In this document: positions 9,501 through 19,393 of the stretch, in pieces
Position numbering within the stretch: the first letter of the stretch is position 1
How the letters are laid out: each line of letters opens with the position of its first letter
NCBI GenBank assembly: GCA_021156365.1
Contig: JAJNDK010000003.1
Span: 469,129-533,128 of the forward strand
DNA from: Bacteroidota bacterium
GTDB taxonomy: Bacteria; Bacteroidota; Bacteroidia; B-17B0; Aurantibacillaceae
Direction: 5' to 3'
DNA length: 64,000 bases
Position numbers and translations under genes: made by a program
Notes under the pieces: model-generated
The model's input: the letters and a program-made list of their open reading frames with translations, nothing else
The model's database searches: none
What the model was told of the DNA's origin: nothing

Positions 9501-10382
9501 ATAGCCTATTCCATACGCTCCGGCAGCTCGCCGTAACCAGAGTTCCTGCCCCGACGAACTATACTTGATGATGAAAATAGCATTCATAATACCGTTGTTA
9601 TGAATATTCTGAAAGGTGATAGTATCGCTGAACTGCCCGGTTACGTATACATTCCCTGTGTTGTCGCATACCAGGTCCATACCCCGGTCGTTGTATTCGG
9701 CACTGCCCTGCTGCACCCATTGAAACACACCGGATGAACTGTATTTGGCCGTAAAAATATCGAAGGAAGGAAGGCCTGTCTGCGGATTGATCTGGCTGGT
9801 GAGATTTTGGCTCCCAAAAGTGGAAGTCCCCTCGAATTGCCCGGTAATAAATACATTGCTGTTCTGATCCAGCGCAAGTCCGTAGGAATAGTCTCCCAGG
9901 CTGCCTCCTGCACTCACAGCCCACTGAAATATACCGCTGCTGTTAAGTTTGGCAATGAAAATATCCTGGCTTCCGCCCACGGAGCTCAGGCTGATGCTGC
10001 CGAAACTGATGGTTCCGTAATAAAACCCTGTAATATAGATATCGCCGTTTGCATCGGTCTTAACGGCGGTAGCCCGCTCGGATCCCGGGCCACCCGCACT
10101 TACGGCCCATAAGGTATTCCCTGAAGCATCGGTCTTGTGAATAAATACATCAGGAACACCCGCAGAACTGGCAGTAAGGCTGAAGGCAGGAAACGGGGCA
10201 CCCTGAAATTGGGCCGTATTGGTAAAATAGCCTACCGATATGATATTTCCGGAGTTGTCTTTAGTCACGTCCAGCGCCTCATCTGCGTTATTACCACCTG
10301 CCCCCTTCGCCCAGAATGTCTGGGAAAGCAACGGGTTTACCGTGCACAACAAAAGGAGAAAACTGAATAAAAAACGTTTCAT
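6597..10382 (-). CDS. Large T9SS-exported beta-propeller protein with CHU_C (gliding-type) C-terminus
   Basis: 1261-residue surface or secreted protein. Residues 1-20 are a signal peptide (ends LLSQ). Residues about 21-470 are SBBP-type propeller blades, repeating the pattern 'D..GN.Y.TG.F.......F......... D.F..K....G...W....GG'. Residues about 520-1160 are Ig/PKD-like modules with Cys and Trp/Tyr-rich 'G.Y.V.....GC' endings, as in adhesins. The final 85 residues start TNIFTPNGDGVND and contain IIDRWGKQVY and WDGT, the gliding-motility-associated type B sorting domain. It is probably a large adhesin or matrix protein; there is no enzyme motif. A matching -7 box lies just upstream on the same strand. 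Confidence 0.85.
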   Translation of the reverse strand: MKRFLFSFLLLLCTVNPLLSQTFWAKGAGGNNADEALDVTKDNSGNIISVGYFTNTAQFQGAPFPAFSLTASSAGVPDVFIHKTDASGNTLWAVSAGGPGSERATAVKTDANGDIYITGFYYGTISFGSISLSSVGGSQDIFIAKLNSSGIFQWAVSAGGSLGDYSYGLALDQNSNVFITGQFEGTSTFGSQNLTSQINPQTGLPSFDIFTAKYSSSGVFQWVQQGSAEYNDRGMDLVCDNTGNVYVTGQFSDTITFQNIHNNGIMNAIFIIKYSSSGQELWLRRAAGAYGIGYAIGLYNNQDLYLCGDYTGPMTFFGSPNNFLNDTYTNRIFLAKYTTSGAFVWAQSDASDNPLSARAMAFSSAGDVYLAGEFGCVMNEYSNLYGPGVFNAVGYSDIFVCKYTSAGNRSWERHFGGQGTDKVYGIVEGQNGRPVIAGSFERNLNWPIAGIISHFWPPTNGPALINGGYCNDPEYGSFGVVSSSGLNDAYVCDAIDLSRLPYDFYHRLGPNCLRPQLDVCIEATGQTNCPDTIRLCNPENISANLHQAGWNFAPLYTFSWPNNPASTLYYTYASNTGYYSVTATSVDGCYTVRDSVYVSVATIQPPTITDDHGVNFHQPPSTTTIHACSPDTIVLTGGNIGSNSFHWDPAMSPGIIGRHDSVLAVNASGLYIFYLTSPGGCMSSNMVYVDLQPGGAIIPKSNMPDTFHLCYGDQLNYILYDSITNPAGVVPYPDCFLSYQETWNSTPNLPGSGTNNNCGLGHTFYPVQTGSYIIRDSLRIQSQCGMQAFGFADTIYVIVDPRPAINLTITGSHYICGGDSVELHAVSNGSLLWNTGDTTAIIFANTFGNYAVTSSITDTLTGCNSSFTDYFYISPKPDPVLFVTPATSLVCPNDSVQLHVSIVNAINYEWHGPGGIIPGNSQQIYVSTPGFYHCIVMDADSCVLPSNAIEVKQYSTPYLIGQPSVLICPGQTTDILAIADANSLIQWQAPLSSSSVSQTISSGGIYYCDITSCGIVTHCSILITQYTPLAMATADGPTAICPGDSVILHANSGMLNYVWSPTNYNGEHYTVYAPGTYSVTVTDNNNCSATSNAITVTLNPAVAVNLGADTITCKEDSYVLDAGAGYATYHWNTGSANQSIPVDFTGFYYVTVGNNSGCLYTDSLFIEVINCNYALTNIFTPNGDGVNDVFRFAGEQFKDVECTIIDRWGKQVYSWSGKDGFWDGTNQKKETMPDGTYYYIGTLTDFRGYPYELKGFVQLSH

Positions 10383-10416
10383 GAAGGAAGTAAGGATTTG
10401 GCTTAGTGGGGATAAA

Positions 10417-10447
10417 CAAATTTAGGATAATTTGTAAAAAAGGCAAG
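10417..10447 (-). promoter_or_regulatory. Promoter of the 1261-residue T9SS protein gene
   Basis: On the minus strand, CTTG at 10447-10444 (consensus TTTG), exactly 19 bp, then TAAATTTG at 10424-10417. The expected transcript would have a leader of about 30 bases before the ATG. Confidence 0.6.
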
Positions 10448-10496
10448 CAGGGAAGTTCAAAAAGCAGATTTTTTCCGTTCCTGCTTAAGTTTTTCT

Positions 10497-10504
10497 TATA
10501 TTTG
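10497..10504 (+). promoter_or_regulatory. Upstream -7 element of the ribosomal protein block
   Basis: TATATTTG followed by CG matches the Bacteroidota -7 box. It lies about 160 bp before rpsL, leaving a long leader. The -33 region is T-rich with no exact TTTG. Confidence 0.45.
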
Positions 10505-10565
10505 CGTCCCTTTTTTAGGATAAAGTGGTCGAAAAAAGTAAAATATTTTATCAACAATAGCATTG

Positions 10566-10589
10566 TTTGTAAAAAATTAATTACCTTTG
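10566..10589 (+). promoter_or_regulatory. Proximal -7 element of the ribosomal protein block
   Basis: TACCTTTG at 10582-10589, followed by CCC, is a full -7 match. TTTG at 10566-10569 lies only 12 bp upstream, too close to be the usual -33 box, so the -33 partner is uncertain. It would give a leader of about 75 bases with the near-palindrome CCTCCCTAAAAAGGTGGGG. Confidence 0.5.
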
Positions 10590-10665
10590 CCCTCCCTAAA
10601 AAGGTGGGGTGTGTTGAAAAACGAGTAGAAAACGCAGTAAAATCAGGTAATACAACAAGTTTAAG

Positions 10666-11070
10666 ATGCCAACTATATCACAATTAGTAAGAAAAGGTCG
10701 CACAAAACCGACCAACAAAAGCAAATCAATTGCTTTGAAGTCTTGTCCGCAACGCAGGGGTGTTTGTACCAAAGTGTACACAACTACTCCAAAAAAGCCG
10801 AATTCGGCTATGCGTAAAGTGGCTAAAGTTCGTTTAACGAACAAAGAGGAGATCATCGCATACATCCCCGGAGAAGGTCACAACCTGCAGGAGCATAGTA
10901 TCGTGTTGGTTCGTGGTGGTCGTGTAAAAGATCTACCGGGTGTTCGTTACCATATTATCCGTGGTGCATTGGATACTGCAGGTGTAGATGGTAGAAAACA
11001 GAGACGTTCTAAATATGGAGCAAAACGTCCTAAGGCAGGTGCCGCTGCAGCTCCGGCTAAGAAAAAATAA
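10666..11070 (+). CDS. rpsL: 30S ribosomal protein S12
   Basis: Decoding-centre protein of the small subunit. TPKKPNSA at 41-48 keeps Lys43, the residue equivalent to E. coli Lys42 whose replacement gives streptomycin resistance, so this allele looks wild type. RGGRVKDLP at 82-90 contains the Asp that RimO methylthiolates in other species. The last 15 residues are an Ala/Lys-rich extension. It opens a 32-gene co-directional block and has two candidate promoters upstream. Confidence 0.98.
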   Translation: MPTISQLVRKGRTKPTNKSKSIALKSCPQRRGVCTKVYTTTPKKPNSAMRKVAKVRLTNKEEIIAYIPGEGHNLQEHSIVLVRGGRVKDLPGVRYHIIRGALDTAGVDGRKQRRSKYGAKRPKAGAAAAPAKKK

Positions 11071-11095
11071 TAAAACTATTTAGCATAAAGAAACG

Positions 11096-11563
11096 ATGAG
11101 AAAATCGAGAGCAAAAAAAAGACCGTTGTTACCGGATCCAAAATTCAATGATCAATTGGTAACACGTTTTATTAACAACCTGATGTACGGTGGTAAAAAA
11201 GTTACCGCTTCTAACGTATTTTATGATGCGATCGAGATCGTGGCAAAACGTACGAGCGAAGATGGTTTGGAAGTGTTCAAAAAAGGATTGGCAAATGTTA
11301 CGCCACAGGTTGAGGTTCGTTCCCGCCGTGTAGGTGGAGCTACTTTCCAGATCCCTTCTGAGATCCGCCCCGACAAAAAAATTGCGATGGCTATGAAATG
11401 GCTGATCGTTTATTCCCGTAAGCGTAATGAAAAATCAATGGCTCAGAAATTAGCCGGTGAGATCGTTGCTGCTTCCAAGGAAGAAGGTGCTGCTTTCAAA
11501 AAGAAAGAAGATGTTCACAAAATGGCAGAAGCTAACAAAGCGTTCTCACATTTCCGTTTCTAA
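11096..11563 (+). CDS. rpsG: 30S ribosomal protein S7
   Basis: Primary 16S rRNA 3'-domain binder that nucleates the 30S head. 155 residues, standard length. [19 protein letters not shown] at the start and [13 protein letters not shown] in the middle are diagnostic. Sits 25 bp after rpsL and 20 bp before fusA, the usual str-operon order. In E. coli S7 represses its own operon; no comparable site can be identified here. Confidence 0.98.
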   Translation: MRKSRAKKRPLLPDPKFNDQLVTRFINNLMYGGKKVTASNVFYDAIEIVAKRTSEDGLEVFKKGLANVTPQVEVRSRRVGGATFQIPSEIRPDKKIAMAMKWLIVYSRKRNEKSMAQKLAGEIVAASKEEGAAFKKKEDVHKMAEANKAFSHFRF

Positions 11564-11583
11564 TTCAATAGATAAAAGATAAA

Positions 11584-13692
11584 ATGAGCGATTTAAGATA
11601 TACAAGAAATATAGGGATTGCAGCCCATATTGACGCTGGTAAAACTACAACTACCGAGCGTATTCTGTACTACACCGGTGTTAATCACAAGATCGGTGAA
11701 GTTCACGAAGGTGCTGCAACAATGGACTGGATGGCGCAGGAGCAGGAGCGTGGTATCACTATCACTTCCGCTGCTACAACTTGTTTCTGGAATTACCGTG
11801 ATAACAAATACAAATTGAATATCATCGATACTCCGGGCCACGTGGATTTTACCGTTGAGGTAAATCGTTCATTGCGTGTGTTGGATGGATTGGTGTTCTT
11901 ATTCTCTGCAGTAGATGGTGTAGAGCCTCAGTCAGAAACTAACTGGCGTTTGGCTGATAACTATAACGTAACCCGTATCGGTTTCGTTAATAAAATGGAT
12001 CGCCAGGGCGCTGACTTCCTAAACGTTGTTAAGCAAACCCGTGAGATCTTAGGTGGTAATGCCGTTCCTCTTCAATTACCGATCGGTGCTGAAGAAACAT
12101 TCAAAGGGGTTGTTGATCTGATCAACTTCCGTGGAATGGTTTGGAATGAGCATGACAAAGGAATGACGTACGAAACGATCGACATTCCTGCTGATATGAT
12201 CGAAGAAGCAAAAGAGTGGAGAGAAAAAATGTTAGAAGCAGTTTCTGAATTTGATGATAACATCATGCAGAAATTCTTTGACGCTCCTGAGACCATTACT
12301 GAAAGAGAAGTGTTGGATGCATTGCGTAAAGCGTGTATTGCTAACAAGATCGTTCCTATGGTTTGTGGATCTTCATTCAAAAACAAAGGAGTTCAAACAA
12401 TGTTGGATCTGGTAATGGAATTGATGCCAAGTCCGATGGATAAAGAAGTTACAAAAGGTATTAATCCTGATACAGACGAAGAAATTACCCGTAGACCGGA
12501 TGTAAAAGAGCCTTTCACGGCGCTTGCATTCAAGATCGCAACCGATCCTTTCGTAGGTCGTTTGTGTTTCTTCCGCGCATACGCAGGACGTCTGGACGCA
12601 GGTTCTTACGTACTGAACACCCGCAGCGGAAACAAAGAGCGTATCTCCCGTATTTTCCAGATGCATGCTAACAAGCAAAATGCAGTGGACTTTATCGAGG
12701 CAGGTGATATCGGAGCAGCAGTTGGTTTCAAGGATATCCGTACCGGTGACACACTGTGCGACGAGAAACATCCGATCGTATTAGAAGCAATGAATTTCCC
12801 TGAGCCGGTTATCGGTATTGCCATTGAGCCTAAAACTCAGGCAGACTTAGACCGTTTGGGAGTTGGTTTAAATAAATTAGCAGAAGAGGATCCTACTTTC
12901 CGTGTTAAAACAGATGAGGACAGTGGACAAACAATCATCAGCGGTATGGGTGAGCTTCACTTAGAGATCATTGTTGACCGTTTGAAACGTGAGTTCAAAG
13001 TAGAGGTTAACCAGGGAGCTCCCCAGGTATCTTACAAAGAGAATATCAGTGGTTCAGTTGATCACCGTGAGGTTTACAAGAAACAAACAGGTGGTCGTGG
13101 TAAATTTGCCGATATCAAAGTTACTCTTGGACCGGTGGATGCAGACTTCACAGGTGGCGATTTACAATTTGTAAATGAGATCACCGGTGGTAACATTCCA
13201 CGTGAGTTTATCCCTTCAGTAGAAAAAGGATTCAGAGCATCGATGGTAAATGGTGTATTGGCAGGTTACCCGCTGCAGCAACTGAAAGTTGTATTGAAAG
13301 ACGGTTCTTACCATAACGTCGATTCAGATGCATTATCATTCGAGATCTGTGCTAAATCAGCATACCGTGAAGCAGTTCCAAAATGTAAACCGATCCTGTT
13401 AGAGCCGATCATGAAAGTAGAAGTACTTACACCGGAGCAAAACATGGGTGATGTGGTAGGTGACTTAAATCGTCGTCGTGGCCAGATCGAAGGTATGGAC
13501 AGCAAAGGAACAGCACAGGTGATCAAAGCAAAAGTTCCGCTTTCTGAAATGTTCGGTTATGTAACTCAGTTACGTACGCTGACTTCAGGTCGTGCAACTT
13601 CTACGATGGAGTTCTCTCACTATGCAGAAGCACCGGCTAACGTTGCTGCTGACGTGATCGCAAAATCAAAAGGTAAAACAGAAAAAGTTTAA
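11584..13692 (+). CDS. fusA: Translation elongation factor G
   Basis: GTPase that drives tRNA-mRNA translocation and, with RRF, ribosome recycling. G1 is [10 protein letters not shown] (14-23), G3 DTPGH (82-86), G4 NKMD (136-139). Domain II-V landmarks follow, for example GELHLEI in domain III and [10 protein letters not shown] in domain IV. 702 residues is the normal length. Codon use is strongly biased as expected for a highly expressed gene. The tuf gene that usually follows in the str operon is missing; rpsJ comes next after 25 bp. Confidence 0.98.
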   Translation: MSDLRYTRNIGIAAHIDAGKTTTTERILYYTGVNHKIGEVHEGAATMDWMAQEQERGITITSAATTCFWNYRDNKYKLNIIDTPGHVDFTVEVNRSLRVLDGLVFLFSAVDGVEPQSETNWRLADNYNVTRIGFVNKMDRQGADFLNVVKQTREILGGNAVPLQLPIGAEETFKGVVDLINFRGMVWNEHDKGMTYETIDIPADMIEEAKEWREKMLEAVSEFDDNIMQKFFDAPETITEREVLDALRKACIANKIVPMVCGSSFKNKGVQTMLDLVMELMPSPMDKEVTKGINPDTDEEITRRPDVKEPFTALAFKIATDPFVGRLCFFRAYAGRLDAGSYVLNTRSGNKERISRIFQMHANKQNAVDFIEAGDIGAAVGFKDIRTGDTLCDEKHPIVLEAMNFPEPVIGIAIEPKTQADLDRLGVGLNKLAEEDPTFRVKTDEDSGQTIISGMGELHLEIIVDRLKREFKVEVNQGAPQVSYKENISGSVDHREVYKKQTGGRGKFADIKVTLGPVDADFTGGDLQFVNEITGGNIPREFIPSVEKGFRASMVNGVLAGYPLQQLKVVLKDGSYHNVDSDALSFEICAKSAYREAVPKCKPILLEPIMKVEVLTPEQNMGDVVGDLNRRRGQIEGMDSKGTAQVIKAKVPLSEMFGYVTQLRTLTSGRATSTMEFSHYAEAPANVAADVIAKSKGKTEKV

Positions 13693-13717
13693 TTGTAAGA
13701 TATACGCAAAAAGTATC

Positions 13718-14023
13718 ATGAGCCAAAAAATCAGAATAAAACTAAAGTCGTACGATTTCAACTTAGTTGATAAATCAGCCGAAAAAATCGTTAAGACAGT
13801 AAAGTTAACAGGAGCAATTGTGAATGGTCCGATTCCACTGCCGACTCAGAAGAAGATCTTTACTGTATTACGTGCACCACACGTTAACAAAAAAGCACGT
13901 GACCAGTTCCAGGCTTGTACTTACAAGCGTTTGCTGGACATCTACAGCTCAACTTCAAAAACAGTTGATGCATTGATGAAACTGGAGCTGCCAAGCGGTG
14001 TGGAGGTTGAGATCAAAGTTTAG
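13718..14023 (+). CDS. rpsJ: 30S ribosomal protein S10
   Basis: 30S head protein; as NusE it also takes part in antitermination with NusB. 101 residues. [10 protein letters not shown] at the start and the loop [23 protein letters not shown] are the family signature. First gene of the S10 cluster; the next gene, rplC, is 65 bp away, a gap that shows no clear hairpin of the E. coli L4-regulated kind. Confidence 0.98.
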   Translation: MSQKIRIKLKSYDFNLVDKSAEKIVKTVKLTGAIVNGPIPLPTQKKIFTVLRAPHVNKKARDQFQACTYKRLLDIYSSTSKTVDALMKLELPSGVEVEIKV

Positions 14024-14088
14024 TTATCGGTCTCAGATCATGTAGGTCACTAAAAGAATAAAAAGTAAATAATAAATAAATAATAACA

Positions 14089-14712
14089 ATGTCCGGAATA
14101 ATTGGTAAAAAAATAGGAATGACTAGCTTCTTCGGTGCCAATGGTAAATCCATACCATGCACAATTATCGAAGCAGGTCCTTGCGTGGTTACGCAAGTAA
14201 AAACCAAAGAAAAAGACGGCTACGAAGCGCTGCAGTTATCTTTCGATGAGAAAAAAGAGAAACACACTTCAGCTGCAATGAAAGGCCACTTTGCAAAAGC
14301 ATCTACAACGCCAAAAAGAAAAGCGGTTGAATTCCGTCATTTCGAAGAGGCAAAAAACATCGGTGATCTGATCACAGTTGAGCTTTTTGCTGAAGGAGAT
14401 CTGATCGAAGTATCAGGAACCTCCAAAGGTAAAGGTTTCCAGGGTGTTGTAAAACGTCACGGATTCAGCGGGGTAGGTCACGCTAACAAATCTCACGGTC
14501 AGCATGATCGCGAAAGAGCTCCTGGTTCTTTGGGTGCATCATCCGATCCTTCGCGTGTATTCAAAGGCATGCGTATGGCCGGTAGAATGGGTGGAGACAA
14601 AGTGAAGATCCAGAATATCGAAGTGGTAAAAGTAATGCCTGAGAAAAACCTCCTTTTACTGAAAGGTTCAGTAGCGGGTGCTAAAGGCTCTTATGTAGTA
14701 ATCGAGAAATAA
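14089..14712 (+). CDS. rplC: 50S ribosomal protein L3
   Basis: Early-assembling 23S rRNA binder near the peptidyl transferase centre. 207 residues. [12 protein letters not shown] at the start and [31 protein letters not shown] and MAGRMGG later are conserved. The Gln methylated by PrmB in E. coli (in GSIGQNQ) appears to be replaced, since the segment reads GSLGASSD. 8 bp before rplD. Confidence 0.98.
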   Translation: MSGIIGKKIGMTSFFGANGKSIPCTIIEAGPCVVTQVKTKEKDGYEALQLSFDEKKEKHTSAAMKGHFAKASTTPKRKAVEFRHFEEAKNIGDLITVELFAEGDLIEVSGTSKGKGFQGVVKRHGFSGVGHANKSHGQHDRERAPGSLGASSDPSRVFKGMRMAGRMGGDKVKIQNIEVVKVMPEKNLLLLKGSVAGAKGSYVVIEK

Positions 14713-14720
14713 TATCTGAC

Positions 14721-15350
14721 ATGCAAGTTGAAGTAAAAAATATAAGCGGTAAAACTACCGGAAAAAAAGTAGAGCTGGCGGATGCTATCTTTGCTGCGGA
14801 GCCAAACGATCATTGTATTTACCTGGACGTAAAACAATTTTTGGCTAACCAACGTCAGGGAACTCACAAATCGAAAGAGCGTGCAGAGATCTCCCGTACT
14901 ACCAAAAAGCTGAAAAGACAAAAAGGTACAGGCGGAGCACGTGCAGGTTCAATGAAATCTCCTTTGTTCGTTGGTGGTGGCCGTGCATTCGGTCCTCGCC
15001 CGAGAGATTATTCTTTCAAGCTGAACAAAAAAGTAAAACGTTTGGCTCGTGTATCAGCACTTTCTTACAAAGCAAAAGAAAATGCGATCATGGTGCTGGA
15101 AGATTTCTCTTTTGACGCTCCAAAAACCGCTAAATATGCGGAATTATTGAAAAATTTAGCGCTTACCGATAAAAAAACACTATTAGTGTTGGGAGAATCA
15201 AATAAAAATGTATATTTGTCGTCCCGTAATTTAGAGCGTACAAAAGTCGTAGTAGCTTCAGATTTAAATACTTACGATATTTTAAACGCAACAAATGTCG
15301 TGTTAGCTGAGAGTTCTTTGAAACAAATCGAAACAATTTTAACAAAGTAA
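14721..15350 (+). CDS. rplD: 50S ribosomal protein L4
   Basis: Lines the polypeptide exit tunnel through its extended loop. 209 residues; the loop with [11 protein letters not shown] and the [21 protein letters not shown] segment is typical. In E. coli L4 is the S10-operon autorepressor and RNase E modulator; nothing here shows whether that applies. Its stop is 1 bp before rplW, so the two are likely coupled. Confidence 0.98.
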   Translation: MQVEVKNISGKTTGKKVELADAIFAAEPNDHCIYLDVKQFLANQRQGTHKSKERAEISRTTKKLKRQKGTGGARAGSMKSPLFVGGGRAFGPRPRDYSFKLNKKVKRLARVSALSYKAKENAIMVLEDFSFDAPKTAKYAELLKNLALTDKKTLLVLGESNKNVYLSSRNLERTKVVVASDLNTYDILNATNVVLAESSLKQIETILTK

Positions 15351-15351
15351 A

Positions 15352-15642
15352 ATGGAAATTTTAATAAAGCCTATCATCACGGAAAAGATGACATCGCAAG
15401 CCGAAAAACTAAATCGCTATGGCTTCGTTGTAGACAAAAGGGCGAACAAAGTCCAAATTAAACAAGCCGTTGAAGCAATGTACGGTGTAACTGTAACTTC
15501 AGTAAACACCCAACAATATGTCGGCAAAGTGAAAACCCGTAACACCACTCGTGGTCTGGCGGTTGGACGAGTAAACAGATCGAAGAAAGCAGTTATTACC
15601 CTCAAAGCAGGCGAAGTAATTGACTTCTATTCAAATATTTAA
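15352..15642 (+). CDS. rplW: 50S ribosomal protein L23
   Basis: Exit-tunnel rim protein that docks trigger factor and SRP. 96 residues, starting with IKPIITEKMTSQAEKLNRYGF; the basic loop (GKVKTRNTTRGLAVGRVNRSKKA) is present. One base after rplD and 21 bp before rplB. Confidence 0.97.
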   Translation: MEILIKPIITEKMTSQAEKLNRYGFVVDKRANKVQIKQAVEAMYGVTVTSVNTQQYVGKVKTRNTTRGLAVGRVNRSKKAVITLKAGEVIDFYSNI

Positions 15643-15663
15643 TAATTCAGAAAAGAATTTAAA

Positions 15664-16488
15664 ATGGCATTAAAAAAATTAAGACCCTTAACACCAGGTC
15701 AGCGTTTCAAGTTAGTAAGTGACTATGCAGAGATCACTACCAACACTCCTGAAAAGAGTCTGATCGCACCTACAAAAAGATCCGGCGGTCGTAACAATAC
15801 CGGAAAGATGACCATGCGCTATATTGGCGGTGGACACAAAAAAGCATACCGTCTCATTGACTTCAAAAGAGACAATGACGGGGTAAAAGGAACAGTAAAA
15901 ACTATCGAGTACGATCCAAACCGTACTGCTCGTATCGCGTTGATCCACTTCATTGATGGTGACAAGCGTTATATCATTGCTCCACAAGGATTACAGGTTG
16001 GTCAAACCGTAGTATCCGGAAAGGACGCAGCTCCTGAAGTAGGTAACACTTTATTCTTAAGTGATATTCCTCTCGGAACAATCATTCACAACATCGAATT
16101 ACGCCCTGGACAAGGTGCGGCAATGGCTCGCAGCGCGGGTACCTATGCTCAGCTTTCTGCGCGTGACGGGAAATATGCAGTATTGCGTATGCCTTCAGGT
16201 GAGGTTCGTATGATCCTTATCACTTGTAAAGCTACGATCGGTGCGGTATCCAATCCTGATCACAACCTGGAAATGCATGGTAAAGCAGGTCGTAAACGCT
16301 GGTTAGGTCGTCGTCCTCGTACACGTCCGGTAGTGATGAATCCTGTTGATCACCCTATGGGTGGTGGTGAAGGACGTGCTTCCGGTGGTCACCCACGCTC
16401 ACGCAAAGGTTTACCGGCAAAAGGTTTCAAAACCCGTTACAAAGCGAAAGCTTCTAACAAACACATCATCGAAAGAAGAAAAAAATAA
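15664..16488 (+). CDS. rplB: 50S ribosomal protein L2
   Basis: Needed for subunit association and peptidyl-transferase activity. 274 residues. [26 protein letters not shown] at the start, and [13 protein letters not shown] with the conserved His essential in other bacteria, are clear. Followed by an unusually long 81-bp gap holding an interspersed-repeat-like sequence before rpsS. Confidence 0.98.
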   Translation: MALKKLRPLTPGQRFKLVSDYAEITTNTPEKSLIAPTKRSGGRNNTGKMTMRYIGGGHKKAYRLIDFKRDNDGVKGTVKTIEYDPNRTARIALIHFIDGDKRYIIAPQGLQVGQTVVSGKDAAPEVGNTLFLSDIPLGTIIHNIELRPGQGAAMARSAGTYAQLSARDGKYAVLRMPSGEVRMILITCKATIGAVSNPDHNLEMHGKAGRKRWLGRRPRTRPVVMNPVDHPMGGGEGRASGGHPRSRKGLPAKGFKTRYKAKASNKHIIERRKK

Positions 16489-16512
16489 TTTAATAGTTTA
16501 ATGGTCGAGTGA

Positions 16513-16535
16513 GGTGGCTGAGCACAGTCGAAGCC
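16513..16535. repeat. Interspersed-repeat fragment inside the S10 cluster
   Basis: The rplB-rpsS gap contains GGTGGCTGAGCACAGTCGAA followed by GCC, with partly self-complementary ends. It resembles the 'GGCTGAGC..AGTCGAAGCC' sequence I know as a common intergenic repeat in Bacteroidota. The rest of the 81-bp gap shows no promoter or terminator. Confidence 0.5.
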
Positions 16536-16569
16536 CCGAGCGAGATTCAGAACAAAAAGCAAAATAGAA

Positions 16570-16839
16570 ATGGCAAGATCGTTAAAAAAAGGACCGTTCA
16601 TCGACCACAATCTGGATAAAAAGATTGAGGACATGAACAAGAGCAACAAAAAATCAGTGGTGAAAACCTGGGCACGTCGCTCTACTATCCCGCCTGAGTT
16701 TGTTGGACACACGTTCGCAGTACACAATGGGAACAAATTCATTCCGGTGTATGTAACGGAAAATATGGTAGGACACAAATTGGGAGAATTTGCACCTACA
16801 CGTACCTTCAAAGGTCACTCAGGAAATAACAAGAAATAA
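16570..16839 (+). CDS. rpsS: 30S ribosomal protein S19
   Basis: 30S head protein contacting S13 and the A-site tRNA. 89 residues, typical opening [15 protein letters not shown] and the later core SRRSTI-equivalent [20 protein letters not shown], ending with [12 protein letters not shown]. It resumes the S10 cluster after the repeat-bearing gap and is followed 25 bp later by rplV. Confidence 0.98.
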   Translation: MARSLKKGPFIDHNLDKKIEDMNKSNKKSVVKTWARRSTIPPEFVGHTFAVHNGNKFIPVYVTENMVGHKLGEFAPTRTFKGHSGNNKK

Positions 16840-16864
16840 TAGTAGTAGATAAAAAAGTATAACG

Positions 16865-17257
16865 ATGGGCAAAAGAAAAAGGTTAGTAGCCGAAGCCAGA
16901 AAAGAGGCAAATAAAAGCAGTTATTTCGCAAAGCTGAATGACTGTCCGACCTCTCCTCGTAAAATGAGAATTGTAGCGGATCTGATCCGTGGTACAGAAG
17001 TGTTCCAGGCATTGAATGTTCTTAAATTCAGTACCAAACATGCTTCCGTGAAACTGGAGAAACTGGTTAAATCTGCGATCGCTAACTACGAAGCAAAAAC
17101 GGGTTCAAAACCGGATGAAAATACATTGTTTGTAAAAGACATCATGGTGGATAGCGGTTTCCAATTGAAACGTTTGAGAACTGCTCCTCAGGGAAGAGGA
17201 TACAGAATCAGAAAAAGGTCAAATCACGTAACAGTAATTTTAGGTACAAAAAATTAA
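16865..17257 (+). CDS. rplV: 50S ribosomal protein L22
   Basis: Its beta-hairpin forms part of the exit-tunnel constriction. 130 residues with a basic N-terminal extension of about 20 residues before the conserved [19 protein letters not shown]. The hairpin tip is in [24 protein letters not shown]; no deletion of the kind that gives macrolide resistance is evident. 8 bp before rpsC. Confidence 0.97.
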   Translation: MGKRKRLVAEARKEANKSSYFAKLNDCPTSPRKMRIVADLIRGTEVFQALNVLKFSTKHASVKLEKLVKSAIANYEAKTGSKPDENTLFVKDIMVDSGFQLKRLRTAPQGRGYRIRKRSNHVTVILGTKN

Positions 17258-17265
17258 TATAAGAA

Positions 17266-18033
17266 ATGGGACAAAAAGTTAATCCAATAGGTTTTCGTTT
17301 AGGAGTTATCAAAGGATGGGATTCTAATTGGTTTGGTGGAAATGATTATTCCGACAAACTGGTTGAAGACGAAAAAATCAGAAAATACCTAACTGCACGT
17401 TTACCTAAAGGCAGCATTTCAAAAGTGATCATCGAGAGAACCTTGAAGCTGATTACTGTTACGATCAACACTGCACGTCCGGGAATCATTATCGGAAAAG
17501 GCGGAAAAGAAGTAGATAAATTAAAAGAAGAGCTGAAGAAATTCACTAAGAAAGAAGTTCAGATCAATATATACGAGATCAAACGTCCGGAGTTGGATGC
17601 ACGTTTAGTGGCAGACAGCATCGCCCGCCAGATCGAAGGCCGTATCTCATACAAAAGAGCATCTAAAATGGCAGTTGCTTCGGCAATGAGAATGGGTGCT
17701 GAAGGGATCAAGATCAAAGTATCAGGTCGTTTACAGGGTGCTGAGATGGCTCGTTCGGAAATGTACAAAGACGGAAGAACTCCGCTGCATACATTACGTG
17801 CGGATATCGATTACGCAGTAGGGGAGGCGCTTACAGCTTTCGGATTACTGGGTGTGAAAGTATGGATCTGTAAAGGTGAGATCTTCGGAAAACGCGATCT
17901 GTCTCCGAACATCGGAATGGCAAAAGATAAAAAACGCGATACACCGGCTCCTAAATTCAATGCAGGTGGTGGAAACCGCGGTGGTGGAAATCGTGGCGGC
18001 GGCGATAAAAGAAGAGAAAAGCCGGCAAACTAA
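17266..18033 (+). CDS. rpsC: 30S ribosomal protein S3
   Basis: Forms the mRNA entry channel and contributes to helicase activity. [13 protein letters not shown] at the start and the KH motif [15 protein letters not shown] are diagnostic. 255 residues, about 20 longer than E. coli, owing to a C-terminal Gly/Arg/Asn tail with repeated GGGNR units that probably contacts RNA. 41 bp before rplP. Confidence 0.98.
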   Translation: MGQKVNPIGFRLGVIKGWDSNWFGGNDYSDKLVEDEKIRKYLTARLPKGSISKVIIERTLKLITVTINTARPGIIIGKGGKEVDKLKEELKKFTKKEVQINIYEIKRPELDARLVADSIARQIEGRISYKRASKMAVASAMRMGAEGIKIKVSGRLQGAEMARSEMYKDGRTPLHTLRADIDYAVGEALTAFGLLGVKVWICKGEIFGKRDLSPNIGMAKDKKRDTPAPKFNAGGGNRGGGNRGGGDKRREKPAN

Positions 18034-18074
18034 AATTAAAAGTACGTATTAAGCAATAGATAAAATTTACAACA

Positions 18075-18503
18075 ATGTTACAGCCAAAAAGAACGAAATA
18101 CAGAAAGATGCACAAGATGAAGATGAAAGGTCTTGCAAAACGCGGCGACCAATTATCTTTCGGCTCATTCGGCATCAAAGCAACTGAAGAATCATGGGTT
18201 ACAGCTCGTCAAATCGAAGCAGCCCGTATTGCAGTAACTCGTTTTATGAAAAGAGAAGGTCAGATCTGGGTACGTATTTTTCCTGACAAACCGATCACCA
18301 AAAAACCTGCAGAGGTTCGTATGGGTAAAGGTAAAGGTGCTCCTGAATATTGGGTAGCTCCGGTAAAAGCAGGTCGTATGATCTTCGAAGCGGAAGGCGT
18401 TCCTTTAGCAGTTGCAAAAGAAGCTTTACGTTTGGCTGCTCAGAAACTGCCGGTAAATACAAAATTTGTAGTACGCAGGGATTTTGTTGAAACAAACGCT
18501 TAA
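18075..18503 (+). CDS. rplP: 50S ribosomal protein L16
   Basis: Organises helices around the A site of the 50S subunit. 142 residues. [19 protein letters not shown] at the start, GSFGIKA, and [20 protein letters not shown] are conserved, the last being the region whose Arg is hydroxylated in E. coli. 18 bp before rpmC. Confidence 0.98.
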   Translation: MLQPKRTKYRKMHKMKMKGLAKRGDQLSFGSFGIKATEESWVTARQIEAARIAVTRFMKREGQIWVRIFPDKPITKKPAEVRMGKGKGAPEYWVAPVKAGRMIFEAEGVPLAVAKEALRLAAQKLPVNTKFVVRRDFVETNA

Positions 18504-18521
18504 TACGAAATAACAAAGAAC

Positions 18522-18719
18522 ATGGAAAATAAAGATATAGTTGCACTCTCGTTAAACGAATTGAGAGACAAAATAAAAGAGGAAAAAGCAGTGATCAACA
18601 AAGTGAAGATTAACCACACTGTTTCCCCGGTTGAGAACCCGATGAAAATTCGTGAAGCACGCAAACTGATTGCGCGTTTGAGCACCGAATTAACGAAAAA
18701 ACAAAAAGCAACAAAATAA
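18522..18719 (+). CDS. rpmC: 50S ribosomal protein L29
   Basis: Small two-helix protein at the tunnel exit beside L23. 65 residues, with the family core LSLNELRDKIKEEKAV near the start and ENPMKIREARKLIARLSTEL near the end. Lies between rplP and rpsQ, the invariant S10-cluster order, with a 6-bp gap to rpsQ. Confidence 0.97.
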   Translation: MENKDIVALSLNELRDKIKEEKAVINKVKINHTVSPVENPMKIREARKLIARLSTELTKKQKATK

Positions 18720-18725
18720 GCAGCA

Positions 18726-18980
18726 ATGGAAAGAAATTTAAGAAAAGAACGAGTTGGTGTTGTTACCAGTAACAAAATGGAAAAATCCATTGTTGTAATG
18801 GTTGAACGTAAAGTAAAGCACCCGAAGTACGGAAAGTTCATCAAGAAAAGCACGAAATTCGTAGCACACGATGAGAAAAACGAGTGTGGCATTGGCGACA
18901 CTGTGAAAATTATGGAAACACGTCCTATCAGCAAACTGAAATGCTGGAGACTTGTGGAAGTGGTTGAAAAAGCGAAATAA
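18726..18980 (+). CDS. rpsQ: 30S ribosomal protein S17
   Basis: Primary binder of the 16S 5' domain. 84 residues; core motifs [33 protein letters not shown] and [20 protein letters not shown]. Last gene of the S10 cluster, 23 bp before rplN. Confidence 0.98.
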   Translation: MERNLRKERVGVVTSNKMEKSIVVMVERKVKHPKYGKFIKKSTKFVAHDEKNECGIGDTVKIMETRPISKLKCWRLVEVVEKAK

Positions 18981-19003
18981 TTTTTTAAAGCATTTAAGAC
19001 AAA

Positions 19004-19372
19004 ATGATACAAAACGAATCAAGATTATCAGTTGCCGATAACAGTGGAGCTAAAGAAGTATTGGTAATCCGCGTATTGGGTGGTACACGTAAACGTTACG
19101 CATCCATTGGTGACAAAGTTGTTGTTACTGTAAAACACGCGCTCCCTTCCGGGAATATCAAAAAAGGAACAGTTAGCAAAGCAGTAATTGTTAGAACCAG
19201 AAAAGAAATTCGTCGCCAGGATGGTTCATACATCCGTTTCGACGACAACGCAGCAGTGCTGTTAAAGGCTGATGACGAGATCCGTGGAACACGTATCTTT
19301 GGGCCGGTAGCAAGAGAGTTGCGCGATAAACAATTCATGAAAATTATTTCACTTGCACCCGAAGTGCTTTAA
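19004..19372 (+). CDS. rplN: 50S ribosomal protein L14
   Basis: Interface protein that forms bridge B8 and binds RsfS. 122 residues. [18 protein letters not shown] and the end [20 protein letters not shown] are the family hallmarks. First gene of the spc cluster, with no new promoter visible in the 23-bp gap. Confidence 0.98.
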   Translation: MIQNESRLSVADNSGAKEVLVIRVLGGTRKRYASIGDKVVVTVKHALPSGNIKKGTVSKAVIVRTRKEIRRQDGSYIRFDDNAAVLLKADDEIRGTRIFGPVARELRDKQFMKIISLAPEVL

Positions 19373-19393
19373 AATTAAAAGAGGAACCAGGTA

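Noticed and set aside
10406..10865. Short frames on both strands in the rpsL leader
   Set aside because: They overlap the promoter elements or the rpsL coding sequence and encode no recognisable protein.
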